A DNA stretch of 64,000 bases from contig NW_014575557.1 in assembly GCF_000708205.1 (NCBI RefSeq), forward strand, positions 558,143-622,142, given 5' to 3'. A program made the translations under genes and the position numbers. Below are positions 1-9,755 of the stretch, one piece after another. Source of the DNA: Mixia osmundae IAM 14324. Taxonomy: Eukaryota > Basidiomycota > Mixiomycetes > Mixiales > Mixiaceae. The notes under the pieces are model-generated. The model saw nothing but the letters and a program-made list of their open reading frames with translations. It was not told where the DNA came from and did not search any database. How positions within the stretch are numbered: the first letter of the stretch is position 1; each line of letters starts with the position of its first letter.

Positions 1-3000
1 GAACGCCGGCAGTAGCGGCGAGATAGAAGCTATAGACTCGCCAAGAAACCTGGCCGCGACCCGAGGTCTCGATTTCATGCAGCTTCTTGAGCGGCTTGTC
101 TGTTGGCGCAGGCTGCGCTGGTCCTAGCTTTTCTGCAATCGCCTTGGTCAGGACGGATTTGACATCGGCGGATGTACTACCAGCGAGGGGAGTAGCGAAG
201 CCAGAAGTCGGAGTAGAGCTGAGCGTATGAGGCGGCCCACATTCCTTTACCTTGCCGCCCTTCATGATGACTACAAAGGCAGCCTTAGGCAGACAGATGC
301 TGACAGCATGTGTGACGAGGATGCAAGCTCTGCCACGCATCAGTGGTCCGGTGAGAGCATGCAAAAGCTGCACTTGCGTCGAGCTATCGACTGCTGATAG
401 GATGTCATCTAGCAGCAGCACTCTGGCTTGGGAATAGAGTGCTCTCGCTAAGCTGAGTCGCGCCTTTTGACCTCCAGAGAGAATGGTGCCCGATTCACCG
501 ACTTCGGTCATATCGCCCTGCTCGTATTGCTCTAGATCTTTATCCAATGCGCAAGCATGCAGCACTTCGCGGTAGCGCACGTCTCTGAATGCGCAACCGT
601 AAAGTATGTTCTCTTTGATCGTATCACTGAGCAGCCATGGTTGCTGAGCGCAGAAAGCGGTCGACTCCACAAATTCGGGTTGACTGTTGTCGGCTCTGCG
701 GGATATAGGGCTTGGCAGGAAGCGCTTGCCTCTGACCAATCGCATCTCGCCCAGGAGAGCTTGCAGCAGCGATGATTTGCCAGCGCCCACCGTGCCGATG
801 ACGAGGGACAGGCCAACATCAGCAAAATCAAAATTCAAATCGCGCAATGCGAAGCCCTCTGGCTTGCAGGTTGCATCGACCGAGTAAGCAAAGGTAGCGT
901 CGGAAAAGCCGATCCGCCTTTCAGTGACCTCCGAGTCATCCGCATCGAGAAGGTCGTTCCATTTTGCTGTATCCTCCTCTCGCAAGAAGACATCTATACG
1001 CTTAAGCGAGATCCAGGCCTGCTGTACATTGACCACCAGATCTGCAAGCATATCAAGTGCTCCGCGCATGATCGAGAACAGCAAGATTGCCGTAAAGGCT
1101 TCCGAGGGCTCAAGTGGTCTGCCGAGTATCTTCGTGTGTGTTGCAAAGGTAGCCAATGCGATGAAGATGGGTGAGACGAAGTAGGTGACACAGCTTACAA
1201 GGAATGCAACGAGACGTTGCCTGAGCACCGCCAGCTCGTTGTTCCTTGCATCTGTAAGTTGATCGAGGAATTGGCTCTCATAGGCAAAAAACTTGATATG
1301 TCTGATGCTCGTGATAATCTCTTGCGCCAGTTCCAACCGTCGATCGGCAGCTTTGAGCAGCGAGGCTTGGAAGCGTAAGTAGAATCGCGATGAAACAACT
1401 TGAATGGGGATGAGCGCCAACATGACGATGACGCCGGCGATAGCGGCTAAACCGAGCACCTTGAAGAGAAACGCAGTCGTCAACACCAGAGTGACTGGGC
1501 CTTGCGGCCACATGAAATGAAGATACGCGCAAATCTCTGAAAGCCTGAAACTATCGACGGCCACAAGATTATTGATCTTACCAGAAGAAGCGATTTCCTG
1601 CTCGCCCTCCTTACGTTCGCCTGAGTTGACCTCTTGCTTGCGTAACGCTTTCGCGAAGACCTCGCCCACGACGATACAGCGTATATCGATACAGATCAGT
1701 CTGCCGATATAGAGCGCTTGTGACATGACGATCGCATTGAGAAATGTGGACAGTGCGAGACCGCCCGCGAAGAGGACAGTGACATGTGCGGGTCTAGCTA
1801 GCCCAGCGGCACGGTCTCCGACGAGATCGATGAGATTTTGCAAGAAGAAAGCAGGCAGGACCATAAGGACACCGGCGATCCATGCCCAGCATTGCTGAGC
1901 GATAAGATCAGACCGAAAGAACCAGAAGAGCCGTAGTGCAAGGTTAGGCGATTTGCCTAGCCAGCTAGGGTATGTTGTCGATCGAAAAGCGAGCAAGACC
2001 GGGCCAGAGCGATCGCGAGTGAGCAGATCGGGCACTTGTCTTCTCGTCGGTGCCGTCCTGGCATACTTGCGAATGAAACCATCGAAGAATCCAAAAGTGC
2101 CGTATGACCAGAGCGAAGCATACTCCTCCGCGGACTGCACTTGGAGCTCTTCCTTGGCTTGCGCCTTTGCATGCTGAGCAAACGCCCGTCGCCGCTCTTC
2201 ATAAGCCGGTCTGAAAGGCGTGAAGATCTGGACTCCGACGAGCAGAGCGAGTGTACCGAGTAAGGCACTTTCACAGATGAGGAGCGTATCGGTCGACCAT
2301 CTTGCTCGCTTAAGCATGACAGACCGCCAATCCAGCACGACGATGAAGAAGTAAGCAATGCTGAAAGCGACGAGATGGGCAGGTAACCTCGTCAGCTCTG
2401 TGCTAGGTCCCTGTGGAAGTTCGCTACCATTCCAAATGATGGCACTATCGAGCAGAAGCAGGTACAATCTACGACCTGCCAGACCGGTGAAGTACAGCCA
2501 GACGAGCAGGGAAGTCCCGAGCCAGCCGGTACCATGTTGAACTGAGTTTGGTCTTGATTCCAAGACGAGCGTACTAGCAAGCAAGATGACAACGATACAT
2601 GACAGGATCACTTCGAGAGCGGCCGACTTGCTCTTGCGTAAGCCTCTGAGCAGACTGCCTCGCTTGTTGAGCGGCGCATCGTGACTCTTTACTGCATCGG
2701 CAGATGAAAAGGCAGCACGTGTGGCCCATTCCTGTGGCACAGGAACGCCTTCCAGCTTGGCTTCGGCAGCAACGACGACGTTCTCTACTTCGGTGACGAG
2801 CGGATTGGCAGAATACTCTGTTGCGCCCAACCGAGATGAGTTGTCATTTGCCGGTAGGACAAGCTGAGGTCTGATGAGTCTGCTGATACTCCATCGAAGA
2901 GTAGGCGGTACTACGAGGAGGCCGAGGGACAATACTAGAGCAAGCAGAGGGAGCAGACCGTCGATATATCTGTGCTAAAACTGGTCAGCTCAGCGAGATT

Positions 3001-3101
3001 TCTTGTTTGCCGATGGACCTTCGTCTGAAGCAGAGACCAAAGTCGATGCCATCCCATGCAAACAGATCGTCTGCAGAGTTGCACCAAACATCCTGTCCCA
3101 T
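1..3101 (-). CDS. ABCC-type (MRP-like) ABC transporter, first half; C-terminal half lies off the left edge
   Basis: ATP-driven membrane exporter or vacuolar transporter of the ABCC class. Exon 1 runs 3101-3019 and exon 2 from 2969 off the window, separated by a 49-nt intron (2970-3018, donor GTCCAT, branch GCTGAC). The N-terminus has the ABCC-style extracellular stretch DDLFAWDGIDFGLCF followed by several hydrophobic TMD0 helices and TMD1. Nucleotide-binding domain 1 is complete: Walker A GTVGAGKSS near + strand 790, signature LSGGQKARLSLARAL near 470, Walker B VLLLDD near 410, and ILVTH switch histidine near 320. No stop is seen, so TMD2 and NBD2 are outside. An in-frame ATG at 3224 could extend the start by 41 residues; I prefer 3101 because ABCC N-termini are short. 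The substrate cannot be read from this half; the Ybt1/Vmr1 branch is a guess. Confidence 0.9.
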
Positions 3102-3718
3102 GCCAGAGCTTGAGCAGGTCGAGCGCCTTGTGAGTCGGTCGAGGAGCTCAGCGTGATCGCTCCGCAACGACTTTATTGTGGACACGCAGCCGAGGCCGAA
3201 GCGCTCATTGGCAGGCTTCAGCAAGTGTCTGACTGCTAAAGCACGCAGAAGACGAGCATAGACTCAACGGGATCATATGAGGGTGATGCAATCAAGCGAC
3301 TGATCGATGCTAGATCGTGATCAGGTACTACAAAGCAGGCGATAGATGTCGACGCCGTGTACGATCGCGCTTGTGAGTCCGGTCAGGCACGGCTCTGGAC
3401 TGGTTCGTAGACGCGATGCCAGCCGCTTGTGCGCTTGGCTAGACTTTAATATCAGTATCCTACTCTACTGAATGGTATGAGCTCCACTACAGCAACACGG
3501 TCGCGCGTGAGATCCTGCGCATCTGTCACCGGATTCGTCGCCCTCTGATCTGATCTTTCAGAGAGTCCAGGTTCCTGATCGTCGTTGATGACCGTGTCAG
3601 GCGCAAAAGGTGTGCCGGTACTAGCCTCGCAAGTGGGTTCACAAAACTGGATATCCTTACGCGTCTCCAATTTGCCAGGCAGGTCGATCTGCCGCGACAT
3701 CCCTGCGATGGATGATTT
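3102..3718. other. Intergenic stretch between the ABCC start and the F-box gene end
   Basis: I see no convincing gene here. A minus-strand reading frame at 3452-3700 lies directly behind the F-box stop and could be reached by a hypothetical 41-nt intron near 3700-3740. The joined tail has no recognisable feature, so I do not claim it. The part next to 3101 should hold the ABCC promoter. Confidence 0.5.
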
Positions 3719-4819
3719 TCAGTCTTCCAGATCGGCTCGATACGCCTTTGTCGCGTCACAGAGCTCCAGACGAGCTGCGGCCAGCCATCTGTCTGTATAC
3801 ATCTGCAGTCGCACGAGCCTGTCGCTGGCTTCGTGTTGCGCGACGACGGGAGAGGTCTTTTGCTGATCGCTCCTGAATGTTGGCCGTGAGCGACAAACCT
3901 TGGCCAGCGTATCGTCGCCCGCTTCGACCATGCTTGCAGCAGAAGAGTCATCTGGTGGGTGACCGGTGACAAGCGAGGCGGGCGAGTGATGCGATCGGAC
4001 AGGCAGCTCCGAGATGAGACGCCAGGTGACACCAAACAGTGCATGATCGTGACGGAAGAGCTCGACTTGCTTGTCCCAGGCATCTGTTGTGACTTCGAGA
4101 GGGCCGCAAATATGCTCGATACTCTTAGCTGCTCTGTCACGCCAGTAGGCAGCCGAGTATCCGCGCTCTTCTTCGGACCAGTGCGAGAGGTTGATGCTTG
4201 CCAAGTAACATGGATCACAGAAGATGAACTTGCGACCGTGAGGAAACGAGTTATCGACGAGTTCGCTTTTTGGCTCCCCTTGCCTTGCGCCGCAAGCAGC
4301 GCACATTGTACTCATCTTCGCATGTGCCTTGTACCGTGCTTCTCGCTGTGTGTCCTGCCCGATAGCAACATCGCAGGTGAATGACAGATTGCGCAGATCG
4401 AGCACGACGGCGTTGAGCTTATGACAGGACTCGCTGAGCGCAAGAAGAGCACCGGCATCGCTTCGTACAGCATGAACGACGATGCTTGCTAAGAGCTCGG
4501 CAGGCAAGGCGAGCAGTCCAAGGCTCTGTTGATCCATACACATGGCTGGTCGCCTGCTCACAACACGCGGCGCCTTGACTGTTCGAACGAGCGCTGCGCT
4601 TTCGACCGAGCTCCGATGAGGCTTCCGAGCGGAGAGCGCAGGTATCGCATCAAGATCCATTGCATCATAATTGGGAGAAATCCGATGGCGGCAGCGATGC
4701 AGCAGGTAGGCTCGCGTGACGCGCTCGGATCTTCGTGGCTCACGTTCCGCTGCGTCTCGGTACGGATGGTATCGATCACGATGACACGATGGCCGGCCCT
4801 CAATAGGCTGCTTGCTCAT
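3719..4819 (-). CDS. F-box-like protein with a Cys4 zinc-binding motif
   Basis: Probable substrate receptor of an SCF ubiquitin ligase. The sequence LLALPAELLASIVVHAV followed by LLALSESCHKLNAVVLD reads as an F-box (about residues 100-143 from the 4819 start). Downstream are two CxxC pairs (MCAACGA and FCDPCY, about 30 residues apart), which look like a zinc-binding knuckle, as seen in many basidiomycete F-box proteins of unknown target. No leucine-rich or WD repeats follow. Single exon as read. The first ~90 residues are arginine-rich and unlike the rest, so the true start may be the internal Met of MDLDAIP or of MDQQSLG. The substrate is unknown. Confidence 0.6.
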   Translation of the reverse strand: MSKQPIEGRPSCHRDRYHPYRDAAEREPRRSERVTRAYLLHRCRHRISPNYDAMDLDAIPALSARKPHRSSVESAALVRTVKAPRVVSRRPAMCMDQQSLGLLALPAELLASIVVHAVRSDAGALLALSESCHKLNAVVLDLRNLSFTCDVAIGQDTQREARYKAHAKMSTMCAACGARQGEPKSELVDNSFPHGRKFIFCDPCYLASINLSHWSEEERGYSAAYWRDRAAKSIEHICGPLEVTTDAWDKQVELFRHDHALFGVTWRLISELPVRSHHSPASLVTGHPPDDSSAASMVEAGDDTLAKVCRSRPTFRSDQQKTSPVVAQHEASDRLVRLQMYTDRWLAAARLELCDATKAYRADLED

Positions 4820-5164
4820 CTTCTTGGGATGTCGGCCCGCTCGCTGTACAAAGGAGCAGAAACGGCGTGAAATGTCTCGTCGCGGTGGTGACGCATCGAG
4901 GGCACATCGACACTTGAGAGGGCTCCGATCAAGCTACAAGCGCATGACTAGGCCAGATCACCGATCATTGGGCCCATCGGGGCACTCGCTCGTCGGTAGC
5001 GAGGACGGCGACAGAGAGGATAGGACAGGACAGGACAGAGCAGGACACCTGGCAATCTGACAAGAAAGCAGTCGCGTTGCGCAGACTTAAGCTTCTTCGC
5101 GCCATCCTGTTCCGTTGATCATTCCCAAAGCCAAACCTTGCACAACACGGGAAGGACGGTCAAA

Positions 5165-5177
5165 TATGTATAAGAAG
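5165..5177 (+). promoter_or_regulatory. TATA-like element upstream of the four-copy repeat
   Basis: TATGTATAAGAAG sits about 50-60 nt before the ATGAAG of repeat unit 1 and is followed by a CT-rich stretch, the arrangement of a fungal TATA promoter and 5' leader. It suggests that the repeat block is transcribed rightwards. This is inference from position and composition only. Confidence 0.35.
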
Positions 5178-5221
5178 GCGACCCTCGCCCGACTTTCTTG
5201 CACTCCGACTCGACTCTGTCA

Positions 5222-5633
5222 CATTGATGAAGACGACCATTGCCGTAGGTCAGGGCGGCAACCTGACTCGAGGCTAGCAGTCTCGTGTCCGAAATATGAT
5301 GCACCTATGCCTCTTCCTAGTCCTGCTCGCTCAGCCAATGTAGACGACGATTGCTAAAGGCCAGGCTCGCAACCTGACTGGAAAGCTAGAGTCCTGTCCA
5401 AGGCGCAGCACCGTCCCTCCGCCCCTGCTGCCCAAGTTCTATCGATGAAGACGACCGCTGCCTTGGTATAGATTTGCCATCTGACCACTGGCTAGATGCC
5501 TCGTCGAGATACGACATTCTACCCTCTCAGCAAGTCGGTCATCTATCTCGCCTCATCGATGAGGACGACGATTGCCATGCACAGGCTTGCGACCTGCGCA
5601 CTGGCTAGCTGTCTCGTCCTAGATGATGCACTC
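5222..5633 (+). repeat. Four diverged tandem units of ~110 bp with a conserved, foldable ~50-80-nt core
   Basis: Units begin at about 5227, 5338, 5445 and 5559 (spacing 111, 107, 114). Each core reads ATG(A/T)(A/G)GACGAC, then a variable middle, CTGA or CTGC, and ends in GCTAG 51 nt after the ATG (50 in unit 4). Each core can form an inner hairpin with a 7-nt loop. In unit 4 the stem is 5579-5585 with 5593-5599, and in unit 1 it is GTCAGG with CCTGAC. An outer stem is perfect over 7 bp in unit 4 (AGGACGA 5562-5568 with TCGTCCT 5614-5620) and shorter in units 3 and 1. Unit 2 has lost the AAG after ATG and most of the outer stem. Alternatively the cores are decayed copies of a small signal-peptide-like open frame: unit 4 reads MRTTIAMHRLATCALASC. 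Confidence 0.6.
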
Positions 5634-5802
5634 GTGCGAATACGCTCAGGCTTCATAGAGTCCTACATTGAGCAGAGCCGACGCTCTGCTCCTCGCTGCG
5701 CACTGCAGTAGCTTGCTACGATCTGGATCGCTACGCGAGCCAGCTGTACAATATGATGGCAACAAGTGTACAACAGCTACAGTGCGGAATTGCACTGCGG
5801 TC

Positions 5803-7354
5803 TCATTGTATGACGCAATCTTTCTTTACCTTTGCTCTACTTACTTTGGGCGGTCGCACTGCTGTGTCTGCACTTTGAATCTGAGACGGCGTAGCAGCAG
5901 ATGCTTGCTGAGCTTGAGCATCCTCTCTTCGCTGGTGTCTGTGCTGGATATCGTATTCTTCTTGCTGCAGTGAAGCGGCCAGCGCCTCATCATTATTGAC
6001 TGTATACGCTTCTGCGCGCGTTCCGTGCCTCTGCGTACCCTGAACGTAGTCGTCTCGGATCTTGCTAGCTTGCAAATCGGAGTTGAAGAAGCTTGAGGCC
6101 GTGCCGTCAAGATCGCCAAGAGTCTCCCAGACGACGTTCGGCTCGGAAGCAAAGCTCGAATCCGTCACGAGCAGGTAGAGCGCCGAATCGGTCGTTTGCG
6201 CGAGATCGTTGGGTCGTCTGTATAGCACAGACAAGTGCGAGTTGTAGAACAATGTCGATATTGAGCCGGGCGTCAATGTCGAACTGAGTGCAAAGAGGCC
6301 AGGATAAGTCAACTGTGTCTTTGCGCCTTCGAGAAAGTGTCGTATGTGCATAGCTGGCTTGCGAATGTCAATGGCGGGCTTCAGAGTATGAAGACCAGCT
6401 ACCTTGCCTGACGAGCGCTTCCTGTTCGTCTGTCCACTTCTGGCGCGCATCGACTGCTGCTTCTATCTGCTCATCTGACGCTTCATTTGCGCCCACAACC
6501 ATACCGCGGGCGATCGCATCACCCTCAGCAACCAATCCTTGAGCAGTGTCGTAGTCTGGCGCTTTGCTCATCAATAAATCGTATGTCTCTTCGTCATCTT
6601 GGTCTGCCAGCATTCCGTGTACGAGCGGGACGCCTGCCAGTTTGAATAATTCGACCTCGCCAGTCGTCGTGCTGGTCTCGAAGCCATCAATCGCATCGAA
6701 CCTGATATTGACATCCAGGCCGTAGCGCATCTTGGGCAAGAGGGACAAGGCAGAAGTGAGATCTAGTCCTTTCGTTTGACCATCCCCACGATCGCTTAAG
6801 CGGAGGAGGTAGTCTGCTACGAGCGAGCTCAAAGTAGCATACGAGATTGTTTCTCTGTTCGGAGGAGCCAGAACGAGGTCGCCTCGTAATATGAGCACAT
6901 TGGCCAATGCGATCAGTGAGCAAGGTCCGTTCCGATTCTGTGTGACGATCTTGATTGGTCGCTGTATGGCGCCGGCTTGAGGAGGGAACAGAATATCTTT
7001 GCATGTCCAGCGCATATCTTGTGATTCATGACGTATGACGGGCTGCCCGACTTGTCCTGGTGCGCTCTCGGCAGGCGCGGACACATTGGCCAAAGTCGGC
7101 ACATCTCGCGTCGCTTGATGCTGCGCTTGCGCAGATGTCACTAGAGACATCGCCTCCGGCTCGTCTGATGGATCGGAAATTGGCATGGACTGAGACGGTG
7201 TCTGCTCAATTCGAGGCTCAGTCGCGATCATATTGTCTTGCAGTTGCGGCCCTGTCGGCTGCTGAGCTCTTGCAGTCTGCGAATCGCTAGCCTTTGATCC
7301 TACGGACATTTCCAGTCGGTCGACTTTGTCAGTCAAGTCAGTGGAGTCATCCAT
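5803..7354 (-). CDS. MINDY-family (FAM63-like) deubiquitinase with C-terminal CAAX box
   Basis: Predicted Lys48-linkage-selective deubiquitinase. Exons are 7354-6403 and 6353-5803, joined across a 49-nt intron (donor GTAGCT, branch ATTGACAT). After a disordered N-terminus of ~115 residues, the MINDY catalytic core begins with the motif VTQNRNGPCSLIALANVL, where Gln and Cys are the expected oxyanion and nucleophile residues. The core ends with PGSISTLFYNSHLSVLY, which supplies the catalytic His. Behind it DEALAASLQQEEYD looks like a MIU ubiquitin-binding helix. The last four residues CVIQ form a CAAX prenylation box after a basic stretch, pointing to membrane anchoring; C-terminal prenylation fits this family. 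Length about 500 residues. Confidence 0.87.
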
Positions 7355-7565
7355 AGCAGTCTGCTCCTCTTATGGCCTTCTACTAGTGTGTGGATCACGC
7401 AGCTTCGACGTTGACGGCGAAATGATGAATTTCATGGACGCGACGGGCGCAGGTCCTGGGCGCCTGGGCGATGCCACTCGCAAGCAGAGCACAACAACAA
7501 GCTTGCATACAGCCCATACAACGCCTTCAGACCCGATTTGACCTCATGCAGCTGAGTGAAGGGGA

Positions 7566-8458
7566 CTATAAAACTTGCGATGCAGTGCCTCTTGGTCGAG
7601 CTCGGCTGCGCAGCCCGCGCTGCGCTCTCACGCCGGTGACCTGGATCGTCCCGCGCCCTCTAGCTACGCCGGCGTCGTTTCGCGCGGTGGCGGTAATAGT
7701 ATCGGAGGAAGCTGATGCGCTTGCTGCGGTGCCTCTGCCTCGTGACATACCGACTTGTCCTCTTGATCGAGTCGCGGTGGTTGAGATGCCTCGACCGCGC
7801 GTAGAAGGACCTCTGCTACTCGCGGGAGCTGTACGCTTGTGCTCTTGCTCTGCTCGTGCTCTCTTTTGCGCTTCTTCCTCGGTCGCTAACCTCAATGCTT
7901 CTTGTCTCTCGCGCTCTTTCGCCTCTTCTTGCGCTCTGATCGTTGCAATGTCCTGACAGTTGGCAGTCGCTTCATCAGCGTACGGTCAGTCCGTATGAGT
8001 TGTGCGCCCCACCGTCGATGTCCCTTGCCAGTCCTGATCGAGTATGAGATTCTTTGCATGCTCGGTCTGCGAGAGTAAGCCGGTATAAAGACTGAGGAGC
8101 GAGTCTGTCGTGCCGATCGTGCTCTCCAGGCGCTGTTCGTTCGGTGCAAGCCCGCATAAGTTGTGTAAAGCCATGGATGAACCATCGTGCGGACCGCAAT
8201 GTGATGCTTTGAAGTCTCGAGACCTGCAATTGTCTCCTCGAGCAGATCATTCATCTTTGCGAGCTGATCTCGCTCCTTGACCAAGGCTTCATCACGAGAC
8301 GATGTGCCGTTGATCTGTTTGCTCGTCGTCCTCGTGTGACCAGCGGGAGCCTCGGTGGCTACTCGACCTCTGCTTGCGCTGCGCTGCCTGCTTGTAGAGT
8401 GTCCCAGACCGAGATCTTGCATTGCTCTCGCTGTGTCGCGTACGGGACCTTCGTCCAT
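7566..8458 (-). CDS. DUO1: DASH complex subunit Duo1 with an RG-rich tail
   Basis: Kinetochore microtubule-ring (DASH/Dam1 complex) subunit needed for bipolar chromosome attachment. Three exons: 8458-8195, 8132-8013 and 7952-7566, with introns of 62 and 60 nt that keep phase 0. The Duo1 core is built from KMNDLLEETIAGLETSKHHIA at the end of exon 1 and TIGTTDSLLSLYTGLLSQTE plus HAKNLILDQDWQG in exon 2; SQTEH..L..D..W.G is the family hallmark. Exon 3 adds a charged coiled coil (EEAKERERQEALRLATEEE) and then about 90 residues with repeated RGRG and SRGR motifs, typical of the basic microtubule- or RNA-binding tails of DASH proteins. An upstream in-frame Met (8572) exists, but MDEGPVRD fits better. 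Confidence 0.82.
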
Positions 8459-8526
8459 ACTTGAGACACCGTGACGCCGCTCGTGAAGGTACGTAGATGC
8501 CGGGCAGCTGATGCAGGGCCGTCTCT

Positions 8527-9326
8527 GTGCTTGCGGCAGTCGACGAGGTTCGTCAGGAAGCGCGACAGACATTGGCCAAAAGACTGGGCGGTGATCTGTA
8601 CATGTCAGACGAGGCCGAAGATGTCCTCAGAGCTGCGCTAGATGATCTGCTACGACCACGACTGGCTTCTTCGTTCATCGTGACACCTCACGCCCAAAGT
8701 AGCTCCGAAAACCTCGATGCACCTGTCTCTGCTCCTAGTGCGCCTGTCCCTCGCTGCATGCGCTCGCAAGCTCATCACCTCTCAGGCCTCAGACTGTTCT
8801 CATCTCAGCGTGAACCGGTCAAAGTCACGCTAGAAAGAGACGAAAGGCTCGATGCTCCTCTTTCGCGTCGAATCATGTGCGATTGCCGCCTCGTGATCGT
8901 GTCTGTGCTCAGATCTTTGCCGCAGTGATGTGGACGATGAAGACGATAAGCTGGTACGACAGCGTCTGCGGAACATAGCCAGCATAGCCGTCGATGGAAC
9001 ACATATACGCCATCGGGCGCGCTCTCTGCCTGTACGGCACATGGCTTTGGACTGTTCAAAGCTTACAACATGAACAGTACACAAACAGATGGCCAGATCG
9101 TTGCACTGAGCGAGCCGTGCAGAGGACTCGGCAGAGGCCTACCTTGGCGCTCCTCACCGCTGACAGGCCTCTCAATACGAATACCCGACGATACAAATTG
9201 CTACCTTCGCCTCGGTTACGGATACAAGCTCTAGCTGGCTCAGATCTTAGGCTAGCCAAGAGAAAAAGACAGAAGCGACCCAGCAAGCTCAAGAGGATGT
9301 ATGCGCGTGAGGCCAGAAAAACGTAG
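8527..9326 (+). CDS. Unidentified small gene, exon structure unresolved
   Basis: I do not recognise this gene. An open frame from about 8530 to 8928 contains VDEVRQEARQTLAKRLGG and DEAEDVLRAALDDLLRP, an amphipathic alpha-helical stretch. The first internal ATG is at about 8601 (MSDEAEDVL). A strong 3' splice-site pattern ending GCGGCAG lies at about 8539, suggesting an upstream exon that I cannot place. A second open frame, 8994-9326, ends in a very basic tail (KRKRQKRPSKLKRMYARE) and may be a 3' exon. The gene is divergent from Duo1 and shares a very short promoter region with it. It may be two pieces of one nuclear or nucleolar protein, or partly spurious. Confidence 0.35.
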
Positions 9327-9755
9327 ATCTTAGCGTGTTCCCTTACGGACATCGATGCTACATCCCGAAGCACAAATACGTCTGAGTGATTGACGAGCTT
9401 AGTGGCTCCTGCGTCTAGCCCGGCCTCCGAGAGGGTGGCATCGAGCAGGAAGTGCCCTGTAAAGCCATGCTAAAGCTAGACGTAAAGGTTTCTGCGAGCC
9501 TGCCTATATGTACGTAGAGAAGCACTGGTGAGCAGTGTGGGGACAGGCAAATGGCACTCAGGATGCACATAGGCAGCTGTTGCCCCTCCTCATAGTGTCC
9601 ATGTGATCGCAAGCTAGCAAGATCCTAGTAACATCAGCGTGCAATATGACAATGCCATGTAAGATACGCATGCATTGTGCTTGTGCACTTGAGAATTTCC
9701 CTCTGACCCGTCTATGCTCATACGAGCGTCTATGTCGATGATGGTGATCCTGGAT
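9327..9755. other. Convergent intergenic stretch
   Basis: I see no gene, repeat or structured element in this ~430-bp region between the basic small gene (+) and the NUP permease stop (-). It presumably holds both 3' untranslated regions. Confidence 0.5.

Larger units (their letters stand above)
4820..5802. other. ~980-bp gene-poor stretch containing a short GGACA run and a four-copy repeat
   Basis: No conserved protein gene is visible. Around 5020-5050 there is a short AGGAC/GGACA tandem run. From 5222 to 5633 lies a diverged four-unit repeat, listed separately. A TATA-like element (TATGTATAAGAAG, about 5165-5177) precedes the first repeat by about 50 nt. The left edge should hold the F-box promoter. 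Confidence 0.6.

Noticed and set aside
3526-4218. 230-codon minus-strand frame overlapping the F-box gene
   Set aside because: It runs out of frame across the F-box protein, with Ser/Arg-rich composition typical of a shadow frame.
5227-5305. Hammerhead-like core (GATGA ... CGAAA) in repeat unit 1
   Set aside because: The required stems around the core do not form and units 2-4 lack the GAAA.
5562-5620. tRNA-like reading of repeat unit 4 (7-bp outer stem, 7-nt loop with TGC)
   Set aside because: The distance between stems is too short for D and T arms, no T-loop or B-box consensus is present, and the total is 59 nt. Not a canonical tRNA.
5222-5633. Box C/D snoRNA cluster (GATGA and CTGA words in the repeats)
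   Set aside because: The words are too close, unit 2 and unit 4 lack a clean box pair, and the variable part is base-paired rather than a free guide.
5496-5711. 71-residue open frame spanning repeat units 3 and 4
   Set aside because: It is composed of repeat sequence and shows no conservation between units in frame; not enough to call a gene.
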